From contig MWDQ01000027.1 in the NCBI GenBank assembly GCA_002070645.1, forward strand, positions 1-52,189: 52,189 bases of DNA, in the 5' to 3' direction. The stretch comes from a candidate division TA06 bacterium ADurb.Bin131. Lineage in GTDB: Bacteria; Ratteibacteria; UBA8468; B48-G9; DTJG01. A program made the position numbers and the translations under genes. Shown in pieces: positions 8,058 to 17,161 of the stretch (its first letter is position 1; each line of letters begins with the position of its first letter). The notes beneath the pieces were generated by a model. The model saw nothing but the letters and a program-made list of their open reading frames with translations. It searched no databases and was not told where the DNA came from.

Positions 8058-10058
8058 ATGATTGATTACACAAAATATAAAATAAAAACAGAAAATGAAT
8101 TAAGGACATTATTAAAAGATGCTTCAGATTTTATTATTATCTGGTGTAAGAAATGTTATAAGGCATTTGAAAAGGACGAGGATTTAGAATATGAAAAGAT
8201 TCAACATTTATCTGATATTTCTGAGAGAATTAAAGGTTATGAGGCAATTGATTTTTTGTGTACCAGATATCTTACAGAAAAAAAACTTTCTTCAGTTATA
8301 AACAGTGGTTATAAAGAAATTGGTGTTATTTCCTGTGGCCTTGGTATTCAGATAGTTGCAAAACTTGTTGAAGATAAGGGTATAAGAGTAATTGCTCTGG
8401 CAGATACCATTCCTCAAAGTGGAAATGCAACAAGTGTTATTGGCTATCATGGTATTGCGCTTGGTTCTGAAAAATGTGCTGGTTGCGGTCAGTGTTATCT
8501 TGAAATAACCGGAGGGCTTTGTCCTGTTGTTGATTGCGCAAAAAGTTTGCTTAATGGGCCATGTGGCGGCGCGAAAAACGAAAAATGCGAGGTTAATCCA
8601 GAAAAAGCATGTGTATGGATAGAGGCATTCAAAAGAATAAAAAAACAAGAAAGAAATCTTGATAGTTCTGTGCAGATTAGGGATAATAACAAATTTACTG
8701 TAGAAGAAAAAGAAAAAATATCTATTTTTTCAGCCAGTAAAAGGATTGAAAATTTTTATGGTGGAGTTCATCCTTTTGAAAATAAAAAAATTACAGAAAA
8801 CCTGCGGATTGAAAAATTCAAGCAACCACAATATATTTATGTGTTTATTTCCCAACATACGGGTTCTCCTGCGTCTGTTTGTATTAAAGAGAGTGATAGG
8901 GTAAAACTCGGACAGAAGATTGGCGAGGCTTCAGGGTTAATATCAAGTCCTATCCATTCACCTGTTGCAGGCAGGGTTGTTTCAATTGAAGAAAAGTTCC
9001 ATCCATCAATCTCTAAAAATTGTCCTGCAATTATCATTGAGAACGATTTTTCCGATGAGAAGGATTCTTCTGTAAAAGGATATTCTGAATGGGAAACTTT
9101 TTCTGAGGAGGAATTGGTTGAAATTGTTAAAGACAGAGGAATAGTTGGACTTGGTGGTGCAATGTTTCCAACACATGTGAAACTGCGCAAAGGGAAAAAT
9201 CCAATCGATACCCTTGTCATAAACGGCTGTGAGTGTGAGCCATACCTGAATGCTGATAATAGGATGATGATTGAATATCCAGAAGAGATTGTCGAGGGAA
9301 TAAAGATTACAAGAAAAATTCTTTCAGTGGAGAATGTAATCATTGGAATCGAAAATAATAAGGCAGAGGCGATCGAAAAAATCAGAAGAGCAACCGAAGG
9401 GTATGGATGGATAACATTAAAAGAATTAAAAACAAAGTATCCACAGGGCGCTGAAAAAATGTTGATAAAAACAGTAATGGGAAGGCAGGTGCCAGAATGT
9501 GGATTACCACTTGATGTAGGGGTTGTGGTTCTTAATACAGGAACTGTTTTCTCAATTTTTCAAGCAATTGTTAAGGGTATTCCTCTTATAAAAAGGGTTA
9601 TTACAGTTTCTGGTTTATTTGAGAAACCCGGAAATTTTGAGGTGCTGGTTGGTACACCTTTGAAGGATATTATTGATTATTGTGGAGGAGAAAAAGTTTT
9701 TGATAAAGAAAACTATCAACTCAGGATGGGTGGACCCATGATGGGTATTATACAGAATGAGTTTGATACTGCTGTCATAAAAGGGACAACCGGTTATATC
9801 CTTTTAAGTAAAAATCCAGTTGAGATTTCAGAAGAAAATATTTGCATAAAATGTGGTAGATGTGTTGATGTGTGTCCGATGGAACTTTATCCACTATATT
9901 ATGTATATTACGGTAAAAACCAGATATGGGATAGGTGTGCTGAGTATAAGGTGAAATCCTGCATTGAATGCGGCTGCTGTGATTATATATGTTCGTCAAA
10001 GATAAGTATTGTAAGTTTAATCAAAAAGGCAAAGAAAAATGCTTATTACAAAACTTAA
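8058..10058 (+). CDS. MetV-RnfC fusion protein (NADH-linked MTHFR subunit)
   Basis: A 666-residue fusion. Residues 1-200 are a MetV-type domain (MTHFR C-terminal, PF12225-like): ISCGLG at 91-96, then a cysteine-rich block, CAGCGQC at 140-146, CPVVDC at 155-160, NGPCGGAKNEKC at 166-177. Residues 250-666 are RnfC-like: a barrel-sandwich hybrid (SPIHSPVAGRVVSIE, 297-311), the FMN/NADH-site motif GLGGAMFPTHVK (364-375), then two ferredoxin clusters, CIKCGRCVDVCP (Cys596/599/602/606) and CIECGCCDYIC (Cys635/638/641/645; Ser replaces the usual Pro after the last Cys). In Acetobacterium woodii, MTHFR consists of separate MetF, MetV and RnfC2; here two are fused. The ATG at 8058 has an AAAAGG site. 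The next gene overlaps by 20 bases. Confidence 0.9.
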   Translation: MIDYTKYKIKTENELRTLLKDASDFIIIWCKKCYKAFEKDEDLEYEKIQHLSDISERIKGYEAIDFLCTRYLTEKKLSSVINSGYKEIGVISCGLGIQIVAKLVEDKGIRVIALADTIPQSGNATSVIGYHGIALGSEKCAGCGQCYLEITGGLCPVVDCAKSLLNGPCGGAKNEKCEVNPEKACVWIEAFKRIKKQERNLDSSVQIRDNNKFTVEEKEKISIFSASKRIENFYGGVHPFENKKITENLRIEKFKQPQYIYVFISQHTGSPASVCIKESDRVKLGQKIGEASGLISSPIHSPVAGRVVSIEEKFHPSISKNCPAIIIENDFSDEKDSSVKGYSEWETFSEEELVEIVKDRGIVGLGGAMFPTHVKLRKGKNPIDTLVINGCECEPYLNADNRMMIEYPEEIVEGIKITRKILSVENVIIGIENNKAEAIEKIRRATEGYGWITLKELKTKYPQGAEKMLIKTVMGRQVPECGLPLDVGVVVLNTGTVFSIFQAIVKGIPLIKRVITVSGLFEKPGNFEVLVGTPLKDIIDYCGGEKVFDKENYQLRMGGPMMGIIQNEFDTAVIKGTTGYILLSKNPVEISEENICIKCGRCVDVCPMELYPLYYVYYGKNQIWDRCAEYKVKSCIECGCCDYICSSKISIVSLIKKAKKNAYYKT

Positions 10059-10653
10059 AAATCAGCAGGAACTTGACAGGTACTTTGAGAAAGAACTATT
10101 TGTTTTCAAATGTTTTGGTTGTAAAGAAGTTTATTTTCCTGAAGAAGAAATTGGAAAACTGATAATTGCAAAACAGAGTGAGGTTTCAGGCATTGCAGAA
10201 GTAGATTATTTGTGTAATGATGATTTTTCAAAAAGATACATTGAAAAAAATATGAATGAAATTAAAAAGGCCCGGGGTATTGTTGTATTTTCCTGCGGGG
10301 TTGGGGTTCAGGTTATTGCAAAACTACTTGAAGATAAAACTGTTTTTCCAGGTTGCGATACACATTACCTGAATGGGTTTCAGGGACTTACAGTGCTCGA
10401 TTGCGATTGTAATCAATGTGGAGAATGTTATCTGAATTACACAGGAGGAATATGTCCAATAACATCCTGTTCAAAGTCTCTCTTAAATGGGCCCTGCGGT
10501 GGTGCAAAAAACAAAAAATGTGAGGTTAATCCTGAAATGGACTGTGGATGGGTTTTGATATATGAGAGATTAAAAAAAATTAATAAGGAATCAATCTTAA
10601 AAGATAAAAATACCCTTGTGAGGGATTTTGAAAAAATTATAAAAGGAATCTAA
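10039..10653 (+). CDS. metV: MetV, methylene-THF reductase zinc/Fe-S-type subunit
   Basis: A 204-residue stand-alone MetV-family protein, the small partner that binds MetF in acetogen-type methylene-tetrahydrofolate reductases. It mirrors the first domain of the preceding fusion: VFSCGVGVQVIAKLLEDK, then the cysteine block CDCNQCGEC, GGICPITSC, NGPCGGAKNKKCEVNP. The shared layout implies duplication of an ancestral metV, one copy joining rnfC. It overlaps the fusion gene by 20 bases and ends one base before metF, so the three are translationally coupled and probably form one complex. Confidence 0.88.
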   Translation: MLITKLKNQQELDRYFEKELFVFKCFGCKEVYFPEEEIGKLIIAKQSEVSGIAEVDYLCNDDFSKRYIEKNMNEIKKARGIVVFSCGVGVQVIAKLLEDKTVFPGCDTHYLNGFQGLTVLDCDCNQCGECYLNYTGGICPITSCSKSLLNGPCGGAKNKKCEVNPEMDCGWVLIYERLKKINKESILKDKNTLVRDFEKIIKGI

Positions 10654-10654
10654 T

Positions 10655-11536
10655 ATGGAGAAAAAAAGTTTTTCAGAAAAATTAAAGGAAGGAAGGTTTG
10701 TTATTACCTCTGAGATTGGCCCGCCAAAAGGGACAAATATTGAACCGCATCTGAAAGAAGCAGATCATATAAAAGAAAAGGTGGATGCTTTTAATGTGAC
10801 GGATCTTCAGAGTTCTGTGATGCGACTTGGTTCTCTTGCAACGTGTCGGCTTCTGGTCGAGAATGGATTTGAACCTATTTTCCAGATAACCTGCAGAGAT
10901 AGGAACAGGCTGGCTCTTCAGTCAGATTTATTAAGCGCTTCTGTCCTCGGAATAAAAAATATTCTATGTTTAACCGGAGACCACACAACATTAGGGGATC
11001 ATCCGGACGCAAAGCCAGTGTTTGACCTTGATGCAGTGAGTTTATTGAAGGTTGCAACTGACCTGATGAATGGCAAAGATATGAAAGGAAATGAACTTGA
11101 TGGGAAACCAGAATTTTTTCTTGGAGCAGTTGTAAGTCCAGGATATGACCCTGTTGAGTTACAGATAATAAAAATGGAGAAAAAAATAGAGGCAGGTGCA
11201 AGATTCTTTCAGACCCAGGCAGTTTATGACCTGAAAATTTTTGAAAAATTTATGCAAAAAATCCAGAAATATAATATCCCAATACTCGGAGGAATAGTAT
11301 TGTTAAAGACAGCAGGTATGGCAAAATATATGAATGAAAAGGTTGCGGGTGTTAGTGTTCCAGATAAGTATATCAAGATGATGGCTGATGCAAAAAAAGA
11401 AGAAAGACCAAAGGTGAGTATTAAAATTGCATCAGAACTTATTAAAGGAATGAGGGGATTATGCCAGGGAATACATATTATGCCTCTTGGCTGGGAAAGA
11501 TACGTACCACAGGTTCTTGAAGAGTCCGGGTTATAA
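10655..11536 (+). CDS. metF: Methylenetetrahydrofolate reductase MetF
   Basis: A 293-residue flavoprotein of the MetF family, reducing 5,10-methylene-THF to 5-methyl-THF. The TIM barrel opens with FVITSEIGPPKG, whose Glu matches the conserved catalytic acid of this family. It also shows NVTDLQ, the ITCRDRNR segment typical of MetF, and the LTGDHTTLGDHP flavin/folate loop. With MetV and the MetV-RnfC fusion it should form an electron-linked MTHFR of the methyl branch of the Wood-Ljungdahl pathway, or work in methionine synthesis. The acetogen-style partners favour the former. Length is normal for a stand-alone MetF. Confidence 0.93.
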   Translation: MEKKSFSEKLKEGRFVITSEIGPPKGTNIEPHLKEADHIKEKVDAFNVTDLQSSVMRLGSLATCRLLVENGFEPIFQITCRDRNRLALQSDLLSASVLGIKNILCLTGDHTTLGDHPDAKPVFDLDAVSLLKVATDLMNGKDMKGNELDGKPEFFLGAVVSPGYDPVELQIIKMEKKIEAGARFFQTQAVYDLKIFEKFMQKIQKYNIPILGGIVLLKTAGMAKYMNEKVAGVSVPDKYIKMMADAKKEERPKVSIKIASELIKGMRGLCQGIHIMPLGWERYVPQVLEESGL

Positions 11537-11574
11537 AGAAGGCAATATTTGGCAGAATAATTTATGGGAGAAGA

Positions 11575-12402
11575 ATGGGTGGCTTCCTTACGCCAGAAGA
11601 TGTAGCCAGAAGCATGGTTGAAACCAGCAAGAAAAAAGCAAGTCTCGGGATGCTTCAGATGTGGATACTCGGAATCCTTGCCGGGGTATATATTGGTTTT
11701 GGTGCACATCTTTGCACAATGGTCAGTCATGATCTTTCACAATACCTGGGTTATGGTTTTACCAAATTTATTGCTGGCAGTGTTTTTACTGTTGGTTTAA
11801 TGCTGGTTATTATTGGAGGAGCAGAACTTTTTACAGGAAATTGTTTGATTTTTACTGCGGTTGCAACAGGAGATGTTCAGATAAAAGATATGCTTAAAAA
11901 CTGGTTGATTGTTTATATTGCAAATTTTGTTGGAGCAATGTTGCTGGTATTGATAGTATATTACAGTGGTTTGTGGAAAGTAAACAACTATGGTGCTGGT
12001 TTATCAGCCTTGAATACTGCTACAGCAAAGGTAAATATCTCATTTTTAGAAGCATTCTGCAGGGGAATTGGATGTAACTGGCTTGTTTGTCTGGCTGTAT
12101 GGCTTGCCGCAGCAGGGAAAGATTCTATCAGTAAGATTTTTGGAATCTATTTCCCTATTATGGCATTTGTTGCAAGTGGCTTTGAACATAGTATAGCAAA
12201 TATGTTTTTTATTCCAATAGGGATTTTCCTCAAGAATAATCCAGAAATTATAGATAGGACATTTGGTTGTGTTTCGAATTTAACGTGGTACGGATTTATT
12301 CTTAATAATCTTGTTCCTGTAACCCTGGGTAATATTGTTGGTGGTGCTCTTTTTGTTGGGGGGGCTTATTACCTGGTATATCTATACGGGGTTAAATCTT
12401 GA
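11575..12402 (+). CDS. Formate/nitrite transporter (FocA/NirC family)
   Basis: A 275-residue FNT-family channel. Six hydrophobic segments are visible, with the family signatures GGAELFTGNC (near residues 81-90), RGIGCNWLVCLAVW and the pore-histidine motif ASGFEHSIANMF. These proteins form pentamers in the inner membrane and pass formate, nitrite or similar small anions. It lies 38 bases after metF and is probably in the same operon. The setting favours formate: formate is the entry substrate of the methyl branch in which MTHFR acts. No formate-THF ligase is visible in the window. Confidence 0.9.
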   Translation: MGGFLTPEDVARSMVETSKKKASLGMLQMWILGILAGVYIGFGAHLCTMVSHDLSQYLGYGFTKFIAGSVFTVGLMLVIIGGAELFTGNCLIFTAVATGDVQIKDMLKNWLIVYIANFVGAMLLVLIVYYSGLWKVNNYGAGLSALNTATAKVNISFLEAFCRGIGCNWLVCLAVWLAAAGKDSISKIFGIYFPIMAFVASGFEHSIANMFFIPIGIFLKNNPEIIDRTFGCVSNLTWYGFILNNLVPVTLGNIVGGALFVGGAYYLVYLYGVKS

Positions 12403-12509
12403 CAAGATTTGGAATGATGACAGTAAGTTGATAAAACAAAAGGGCGGAATTTTTTGGAAATCGTGGTTAATCTGTCAAGAGTCAAGAGTTGACCCCAGTT
12501 ATGATGGAT

Positions 12510-12538
12510 TTGTCCTTTTACTTTGTCTATTGTAAAAT
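12510..12538 (+). promoter_or_regulatory. Putative promoter of the tRNA-Glu gene
   Basis: TTGTCC at 12510-12515 and TAAAAT at 12533-12538 are separated by 17 bases, a good sigma-70-type arrangement (4/6 and 5/6 matches). The predicted start is near 12545, about 18 bases before the tRNA. Read by eye only. The rest of the 160-base gap after the FNT gene shows nothing else convincing. Confidence 0.5.
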
Positions 12539-12562
12539 TAAACATCTTGACTTTAAAATATT

Positions 12563-12635
12563 GCCCCCATCGTCTAGTGGCCCAGGACAGGTGGTTCTCA
12601 GCCATCAGACACGGGTTCGAATCCCGTTGGGGGTG
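12563..12635 (+). tRNA. tRNA-Glu (anticodon CTC)
   Basis: The cloverleaf folds by eye. The acceptor is GCCCCCA (12563-12569) against TGGGGGT, with a G-U pair at 1-72 and discriminator G. The D arm is GTCTAGTGGCCCAGGAC, the anticodon stem GGTGG/CCATC with loop TTCTCAG (anticodon CTC), and the T arm ACGGG TTCGAAT CCCGT. The GTCTAG...AGGAC D arm is typical of bacterial tRNA-Glu. CCA is not encoded. It stands alone between the FNT gene and the PHP gene. Confidence 0.95.
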
Positions 12636-12677
12636 TATAACAAAAAAGTGCATTTCAAATATATCTAATTAATTCCT

Positions 12678-13718
12678 ATGGATTTTAATGAATATATTGG
12701 ATGTCTGCATATACATATAAATCAGGAAACAGAGAAACAGATCCTCGAATCAATCTTTTATGAGGCGAAACAATCAGGTTTGGACTTTATTATTTTAACT
12801 CCGCATACGCCTGTTAAGAGAAGATGGGATGATTATTTTTCTTTGGAGGGCTATAAAGATGGACTTATTGTCCTCACAGGAGAAGAGGCAGACGAGGGAA
12901 GTGGTCAGAACCATATTCTTATATATGGGAATAGGTTATGGCTTGGGAAAAAGCCAGTGGAAGAAATTGTTTCCCATCAAAATAATAATCTATTGATGTT
13001 TGCTGCTCATCCTGATGGACAACATAACCTTTTCGGATTTTCTGTTGATCATAAATGGAAAAAGAAAAACCTATTTAATTCTCTCACAGGAATTGAGGTT
13101 TGGTCTGCACTTTTTGATTTTGTAGAAAAAACAAATCCATCAAATCTTATTTTTCGTTATTTTTCATTTCCTCATAATCTTCAGGGTCCATCTTTAGTAA
13201 CACTACAGAAATGGGATAGAATTCTTAAAAAAAGAAGGTTTGTGGGAGTATGTGGACTTGATATGCATACCTTGCCTTTTTTAATAAAATTGCTTGATGT
13301 AAGAAAAATATTTAGTTTCAGAATTGTTTTTAAAACATTGAGAAATCATATTCTTACACAGAAGAAAATCACAGGAGATTTTGAAAAAGATAGGGATGTT
13401 ATTGTTGATGCCTTTATGCAGGGAAAAGTTTTTTTTGCAAATGATTTTATAGCAGATAGTAGAGGATTTTTTTTGGGTTCTTCTGATAAGAAAAAAACCA
13501 TGGGAGATTTTCTATCCATAGAAGAGGAAATCCTTGTTGAGATACCAGAGAAAAGTTATATAAATATTAAGATTGGCTCAAAAATTGTTTACTCAGGAAA
13601 TGTAAAACGCCTTGTTCTAAAACCAGATGTTTTCGGTGCATGCAGGGTTGAGGCATTTTATAAAGAAAAAGCATGGATATTTTCGAATCCAATTTTTATT
13701 CAACATCCCAAAAATTAA
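12678..13718 (+). CDS. PHP-domain metal-dependent phosphoesterase-like protein
   Basis: A 346-residue protein with the metal-binding pattern of the PHP (polymerase and histidinol phosphatase) superfamily: CLHIHIN near residue 9, TPHTP near 40, GEEAD near 70, AAHPDGQHN near 112 and GLDMH near 193. These match the His/Asp/Glu ligands of the trinuclear site. The C-terminal hundred residues (from ILVEIPEKSYINI) look like a small beta domain. Family members include phosphatases, nucleases and pyrophosphatases; no particular substrate can be named. It starts 42 bases after the tRNA, so may be co-transcribed with it, and converges on the next minus-strand gene with only 18 bases between the stops. 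Confidence 0.75.
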   Translation: MDFNEYIGCLHIHINQETEKQILESIFYEAKQSGLDFIILTPHTPVKRRWDDYFSLEGYKDGLIVLTGEEADEGSGQNHILIYGNRLWLGKKPVEEIVSHQNNNLLMFAAHPDGQHNLFGFSVDHKWKKKNLFNSLTGIEVWSALFDFVEKTNPSNLIFRYFSFPHNLQGPSLVTLQKWDRILKKRRFVGVCGLDMHTLPFLIKLLDVRKIFSFRIVFKTLRNHILTQKKITGDFEKDRDVIVDAFMQGKVFFANDFIADSRGFFLGSSDKKKTMGDFLSIEEEILVEIPEKSYINIKIGSKIVYSGNVKRLVLKPDVFGACRVEAFYKEKAWIFSNPIFIQHPKN

Positions 13719-13736
13719 AAGCGTGCAGATTACTGA

Positions 13737-14570
13737 TTACACAAACTGCTTAAGATAATTAATTTGTTTCAATCGTTGTTCAACAGGTCCAGTGGATGTA
13801 TCCATATCCTCATTTGAAAGAAAACCCTTATATCCTGCAGTTTTTAATTGTGTGATATAATCCTTCCAATCAATGATGCCTTCGTTCAATGGAACGCTTT
13901 TAGGCTTCCATTCGACTGTACCATCATCTCTGGTTCCTTGTTTTTCCCATATAAGATTTTTGAAATGAACATGAACCAGGTATTCTCCAAGAATTTCAAT
14001 TCCCATTTTTGCATCTTCTCTTCCCTCGACCACCTGATTTCCTGGGTCATGAATAACACCAAGATTCTTAGGACTGAATTTTGAACAAAAATGATAAGCA
14101 GCAGCGCAGGAACTCACTGCGAAACCATTATGAATCTCAATGGCTGCTTTTATTGGATATCCTTCAAGGATTTTTTCAACCTTTTCAAATTTCTTCCATC
14201 CATCTTCAACTATTTCATGGTAATTGCGATCTCTTTTATAATAAAGACCCCTTATTCTGAAAAAAAGGCATCCGAGTTCGCATCCAGCATCACGAATTAT
14301 CTTTATATCCTCAATCTGATCCATTTCAACATAAGAGGAAAACCCAGGTGTACTCAGGCTAAATTCTGAATTAATTCCTTTGATTACCGGGATATTTTTT
14401 TTAAGGGTACATACTGCGAGATTGTTTTTTACTTCTGGGCCAAAGTCCTTCAAACTATTATCAGGAAGTACTCTCCATTCAACACCTTGATAGCCATATT
14501 TGTGTGCTATTTCACCAATTTCTTCAAGAGTATTATACGGCAGAATTATTGTCTGAATACTAAATTTCAT
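13737..14570 (-). CDS. Sugar phosphate isomerase/epimerase-like TIM barrel
   Basis: A 277-residue protein of the xylose-isomerase-like/AP-endonuclease-2 superfamily. Likely metal ligands are the Glu in AIEIHNG, the Asp in GVIHDPGNQ, the His in LVHVHFKN and the Glu in FLSNEDMD. N-terminal GYQGVEWRVLPD is typical of hydroxypyruvate isomerase/IolE/tagatose epimerase-like members. A strong AGGAGG site precedes the ATG. It is the last gene of a six-gene minus-strand run that opens with another member of the same superfamily. Substrate not predictable. Confidence 0.78.
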   Translation of the reverse strand: MKFSIQTIILPYNTLEEIGEIAHKYGYQGVEWRVLPDNSLKDFGPEVKNNLAVCTLKKNIPVIKGINSEFSLSTPGFSSYVEMDQIEDIKIIRDAGCELGCLFFRIRGLYYKRDRNYHEIVEDGWKKFEKVEKILEGYPIKAAIEIHNGFAVSSCAAAYHFCSKFSPKNLGVIHDPGNQVVEGREDAKMGIEILGEYLVHVHFKNLIWEKQGTRDDGTVEWKPKSVPLNEGIIDWKDYITQLKTAGYKGFLSNEDMDTSTGPVEQRLKQINYLKQFV

Positions 14571-14637
14571 TATTCTCCTCCTTTTGATTGTTATTTTTTG
14601 TTCTTTCCCATTAAGTGTGGATTAATGGCGATAATAA

Positions 14638-17067
14638 TTACTTTTTTAACATAACAATATCTGTCACACCGTTTACAGGCATTGAAAAAGAAACATAACC
14701 ATTGTTTTCCTGAAACTTTATTTCTCCATTTTCAACGGATGAAACAGATTTTATTCCTGATGCCTGAATTTTAATCTTGACTGCATCTATAGGTTGTCTT
14801 GTGAAATTTACCAGTATCAATGCTGTTCCTTTTTCGGATACGAGTAAATCTGCCTCAAATGTCCCCTGAGAAATTTCAACCTGTTTCATAACTTCTGCCA
14901 TTGTGCAGGGAAACGTAATAAGTTTTCTCGGTAATTCCGGGAATTTCGTAACATTACCCTCAGGATTTGCTTCAGCAACCTTTGCAAAAAAATTATGTCC
15001 AGGCATAAAGGCATAATATATTACATTACCTTTTTTAACCTTATTTGCTAAGATTGCTGGACTTCCATCAGAAAATTTACCTATAATCTGGCTTTTCACA
15101 CTTCCTGAGATTTCTGCTTTTCTGTATGAAAGTGAGACAGGAACATCATTTGTAATTCCTGTTATCTGATTTAAGGTAATACTGCTTGTTCCAAATCCTG
15201 TTGGGTTTATAGATGTTTTCGCATTTGCTCCTATTATTGAGGTAATTGTATCTATTTCATTATCATATTCGTCTTTTTCGCCGGCGAGAGGTAGCAAAAC
15301 GAGAGTTCCTCCATTTTCAACATATGTTCTGAGTTTTTTTAAGGCAGCAGATGGAAGATGTTTATCCATAAAATATATCACTTTATATTGTGATAGGTCC
15401 CTATCAAGAATAAGTCCTTCATTCAAAATATCTGCTGGATACATTTCCTGTGCGAGTGCAATATGTAGGTATTGTTTTTCTTGTCCCTTTGCTCCATCCT
15501 GTTCCCAGATTTCGTCTGTTGTGCTATAAACAATTGCAACCTGTCTTTTTGGTGGCTGCCCTGGATAAACAAGATCCTCTGCTTTACCTATATCTCTTAT
15601 TACCTTTGCAACACCTTTATACTGTGAAATATTGTCGGACCAGTAATTTTCTGTTGCACAGTAGGTCGGCCCATAATAGAAATAATCAATTATTTTTACT
15701 CCGTGCCCAATTACGATAAAACCCTTCATTCTAATGCCTTCTTCATTGTCCATTGTATTGTAGAATCCAAGTGGTAGATTATGTTTTGATGCTCCATTTC
15801 TTAAAATATCACATAGAAAACCGAGTCGCTGGTAAAGGCCATTTCCCCATGATCGAATACCTCCATACATCCAGTCCTCTGTCCACATTAAACTTGTTGC
15901 CCTTTGTCTTGCCATCTCAAACCAATCAGGACTGCCTGGAAGCATTATTCCGCCGAGGATTATCGGGTGGTCAGTATAATTTACGTAAGTCAGAACACCA
16001 GGATTATATTCTTTTTCAATCTGTTCTGTTAGTGTTTTGTAATAGAGAATTGTTATATGCTGGGCATATCTATGTGTCCAGTAGAATATTTTTTTTGCTG
16101 CTTCTCCATATTTTGGTCCCCAGTTGTATGCAATTTCTTCAACCTTTTTCCTGTCAGTGTTTGGTTTAATATCTGACCAATCCTTTGCGTTAAAATCCTT
16201 TGGTTTTAAAGAGTTATCTTCAAGAAATCTATGGAAGTTTTCGACTGGCTCTTTTTCAATCTGATATAGTCCAAGGTTTCCTGGTTCATCGGCAAGAACA
16301 ACTGCCTGGATTTTTGCAAAGGCATCAGGGGAAAGATTTTTTTCATTTTTTGCTTGAGTAATATTTCCAGAATTTGCTGTTATGAATCTGCTAAATCCAA
16401 GTTCATTATATATATCAAGTTGTTGTTTATTGGAAGGGTATCCTGTTCCATTTATTCCGAGAATACGAAGGGTTTTTAATTCATTCTTCCAGATTTCAGG
16501 GTCTTTGTAAACTGTTTCATATCCACTTGCTCCAGTGTAAAATGAGAATTTCTCTGGAAGGTTTGTCTGAGAAAGATTAAGGGATTGTGCCATTTTAAGA
16601 TGTTTTTCTGATTCTTGTCTGACTGTCAAAATCTCACCAGGATTATTATAATAATCAAATGGCAAACTTATTGAAACAATACTTCCTTTTTCCTGGGTTT
16701 TTATTGTTTTGAAAATTCCTGATTCATCATTTTTTGTGGAAATTTGAATTTCAACCTCGACTTCCTCAAGTGGTTGGGGATTTCTGAAATCAAGTATGAT
16801 TGTTCCCCAATCACCATTGATTTCTGCCCATGGTGAATATTGATTTTGTTTTATCCTCAACCGCGCATAGTTTTCTCCACCACGGGGAATTGTAGGATAA
16901 CTTACATACCACGGTGAGCGATGAATACAGGTTCTGAGATTTGCATAAACGCTGTCTGCAGAAATTACCTTAAATCTGATATAAATCTTTTCTGGATTTT
17001 TCTGCTGTGCGAATGTACATAATCCAATACCCAGAAAAATAAAAAATATGCCAATTGCTTTTTTCAT
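14638..17067 (-). CDS. Secreted glycoside-hydrolase-like protein with GATase-like domain
   Basis: An 809-residue exported protein (signal MKKAIGIFFIFLGIGLCTFA). A beta-rich N-terminal domain (about 25-150) precedes a TIM-barrel-like region with ADEPGNLG near 265, a pattern seen in uncharacterised GH-like barrels. Around 540-640 there is a beta-galactosidase trimerisation/GATase-like domain (KVIYFMDKHLP, LRTYVENGGTLVLLP). A C-terminal beta domain ends the protein (VSFSMPVNGVTDIVMLKK). The order barrel, GATase-like domain, beta-sandwich recalls GH42-type beta-galactosidases, but I cannot assign the two catalytic acids. Likely periplasmic or surface carbohydrate processing. It is followed by a minus-strand isomerase gene. 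Confidence 0.6.
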   Translation of the reverse strand: MKKAIGIFFIFLGIGLCTFAQQKNPEKIYIRFKVISADSVYANLRTCIHRSPWYVSYPTIPRGGENYARLRIKQNQYSPWAEINGDWGTIILDFRNPQPLEEVEVEIQISTKNDESGIFKTIKTQEKGSIVSISLPFDYYNNPGEILTVRQESEKHLKMAQSLNLSQTNLPEKFSFYTGASGYETVYKDPEIWKNELKTLRILGINGTGYPSNKQQLDIYNELGFSRFITANSGNITQAKNEKNLSPDAFAKIQAVVLADEPGNLGLYQIEKEPVENFHRFLEDNSLKPKDFNAKDWSDIKPNTDRKKVEEIAYNWGPKYGEAAKKIFYWTHRYAQHITILYYKTLTEQIEKEYNPGVLTYVNYTDHPIILGGIMLPGSPDWFEMARQRATSLMWTEDWMYGGIRSWGNGLYQRLGFLCDILRNGASKHNLPLGFYNTMDNEEGIRMKGFIVIGHGVKIIDYFYYGPTYCATENYWSDNISQYKGVAKVIRDIGKAEDLVYPGQPPKRQVAIVYSTTDEIWEQDGAKGQEKQYLHIALAQEMYPADILNEGLILDRDLSQYKVIYFMDKHLPSAALKKLRTYVENGGTLVLLPLAGEKDEYDNEIDTITSIIGANAKTSINPTGFGTSSITLNQITGITNDVPVSLSYRKAEISGSVKSQIIGKFSDGSPAILANKVKKGNVIYYAFMPGHNFFAKVAEANPEGNVTKFPELPRKLITFPCTMAEVMKQVEISQGTFEADLLVSEKGTALILVNFTRQPIDAVKIKIQASGIKSVSSVENGEIKFQENNGYVSFSMPVNGVTDIVMLKK

Positions 17068-17161
17068 AAATTCTCCTTTTAAACCTGGGTATTTTCAACC
17101 CCCCAATTTTTTTATTACCTTTGGTACATCTGTATTATCAAAACTCTATATTTAATAAGAA

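Noticed and set aside
12369..12653. A 94-codon minus-strand frame across the tRNA
   Set aside because: It overlaps a well-folded tRNA-Glu and the end of the FNT gene; no coding signature.
13718..13737. Bidirectional terminator between converging genes
   Set aside because: Only 18 bases, with no stem-loop followed by a T tract.
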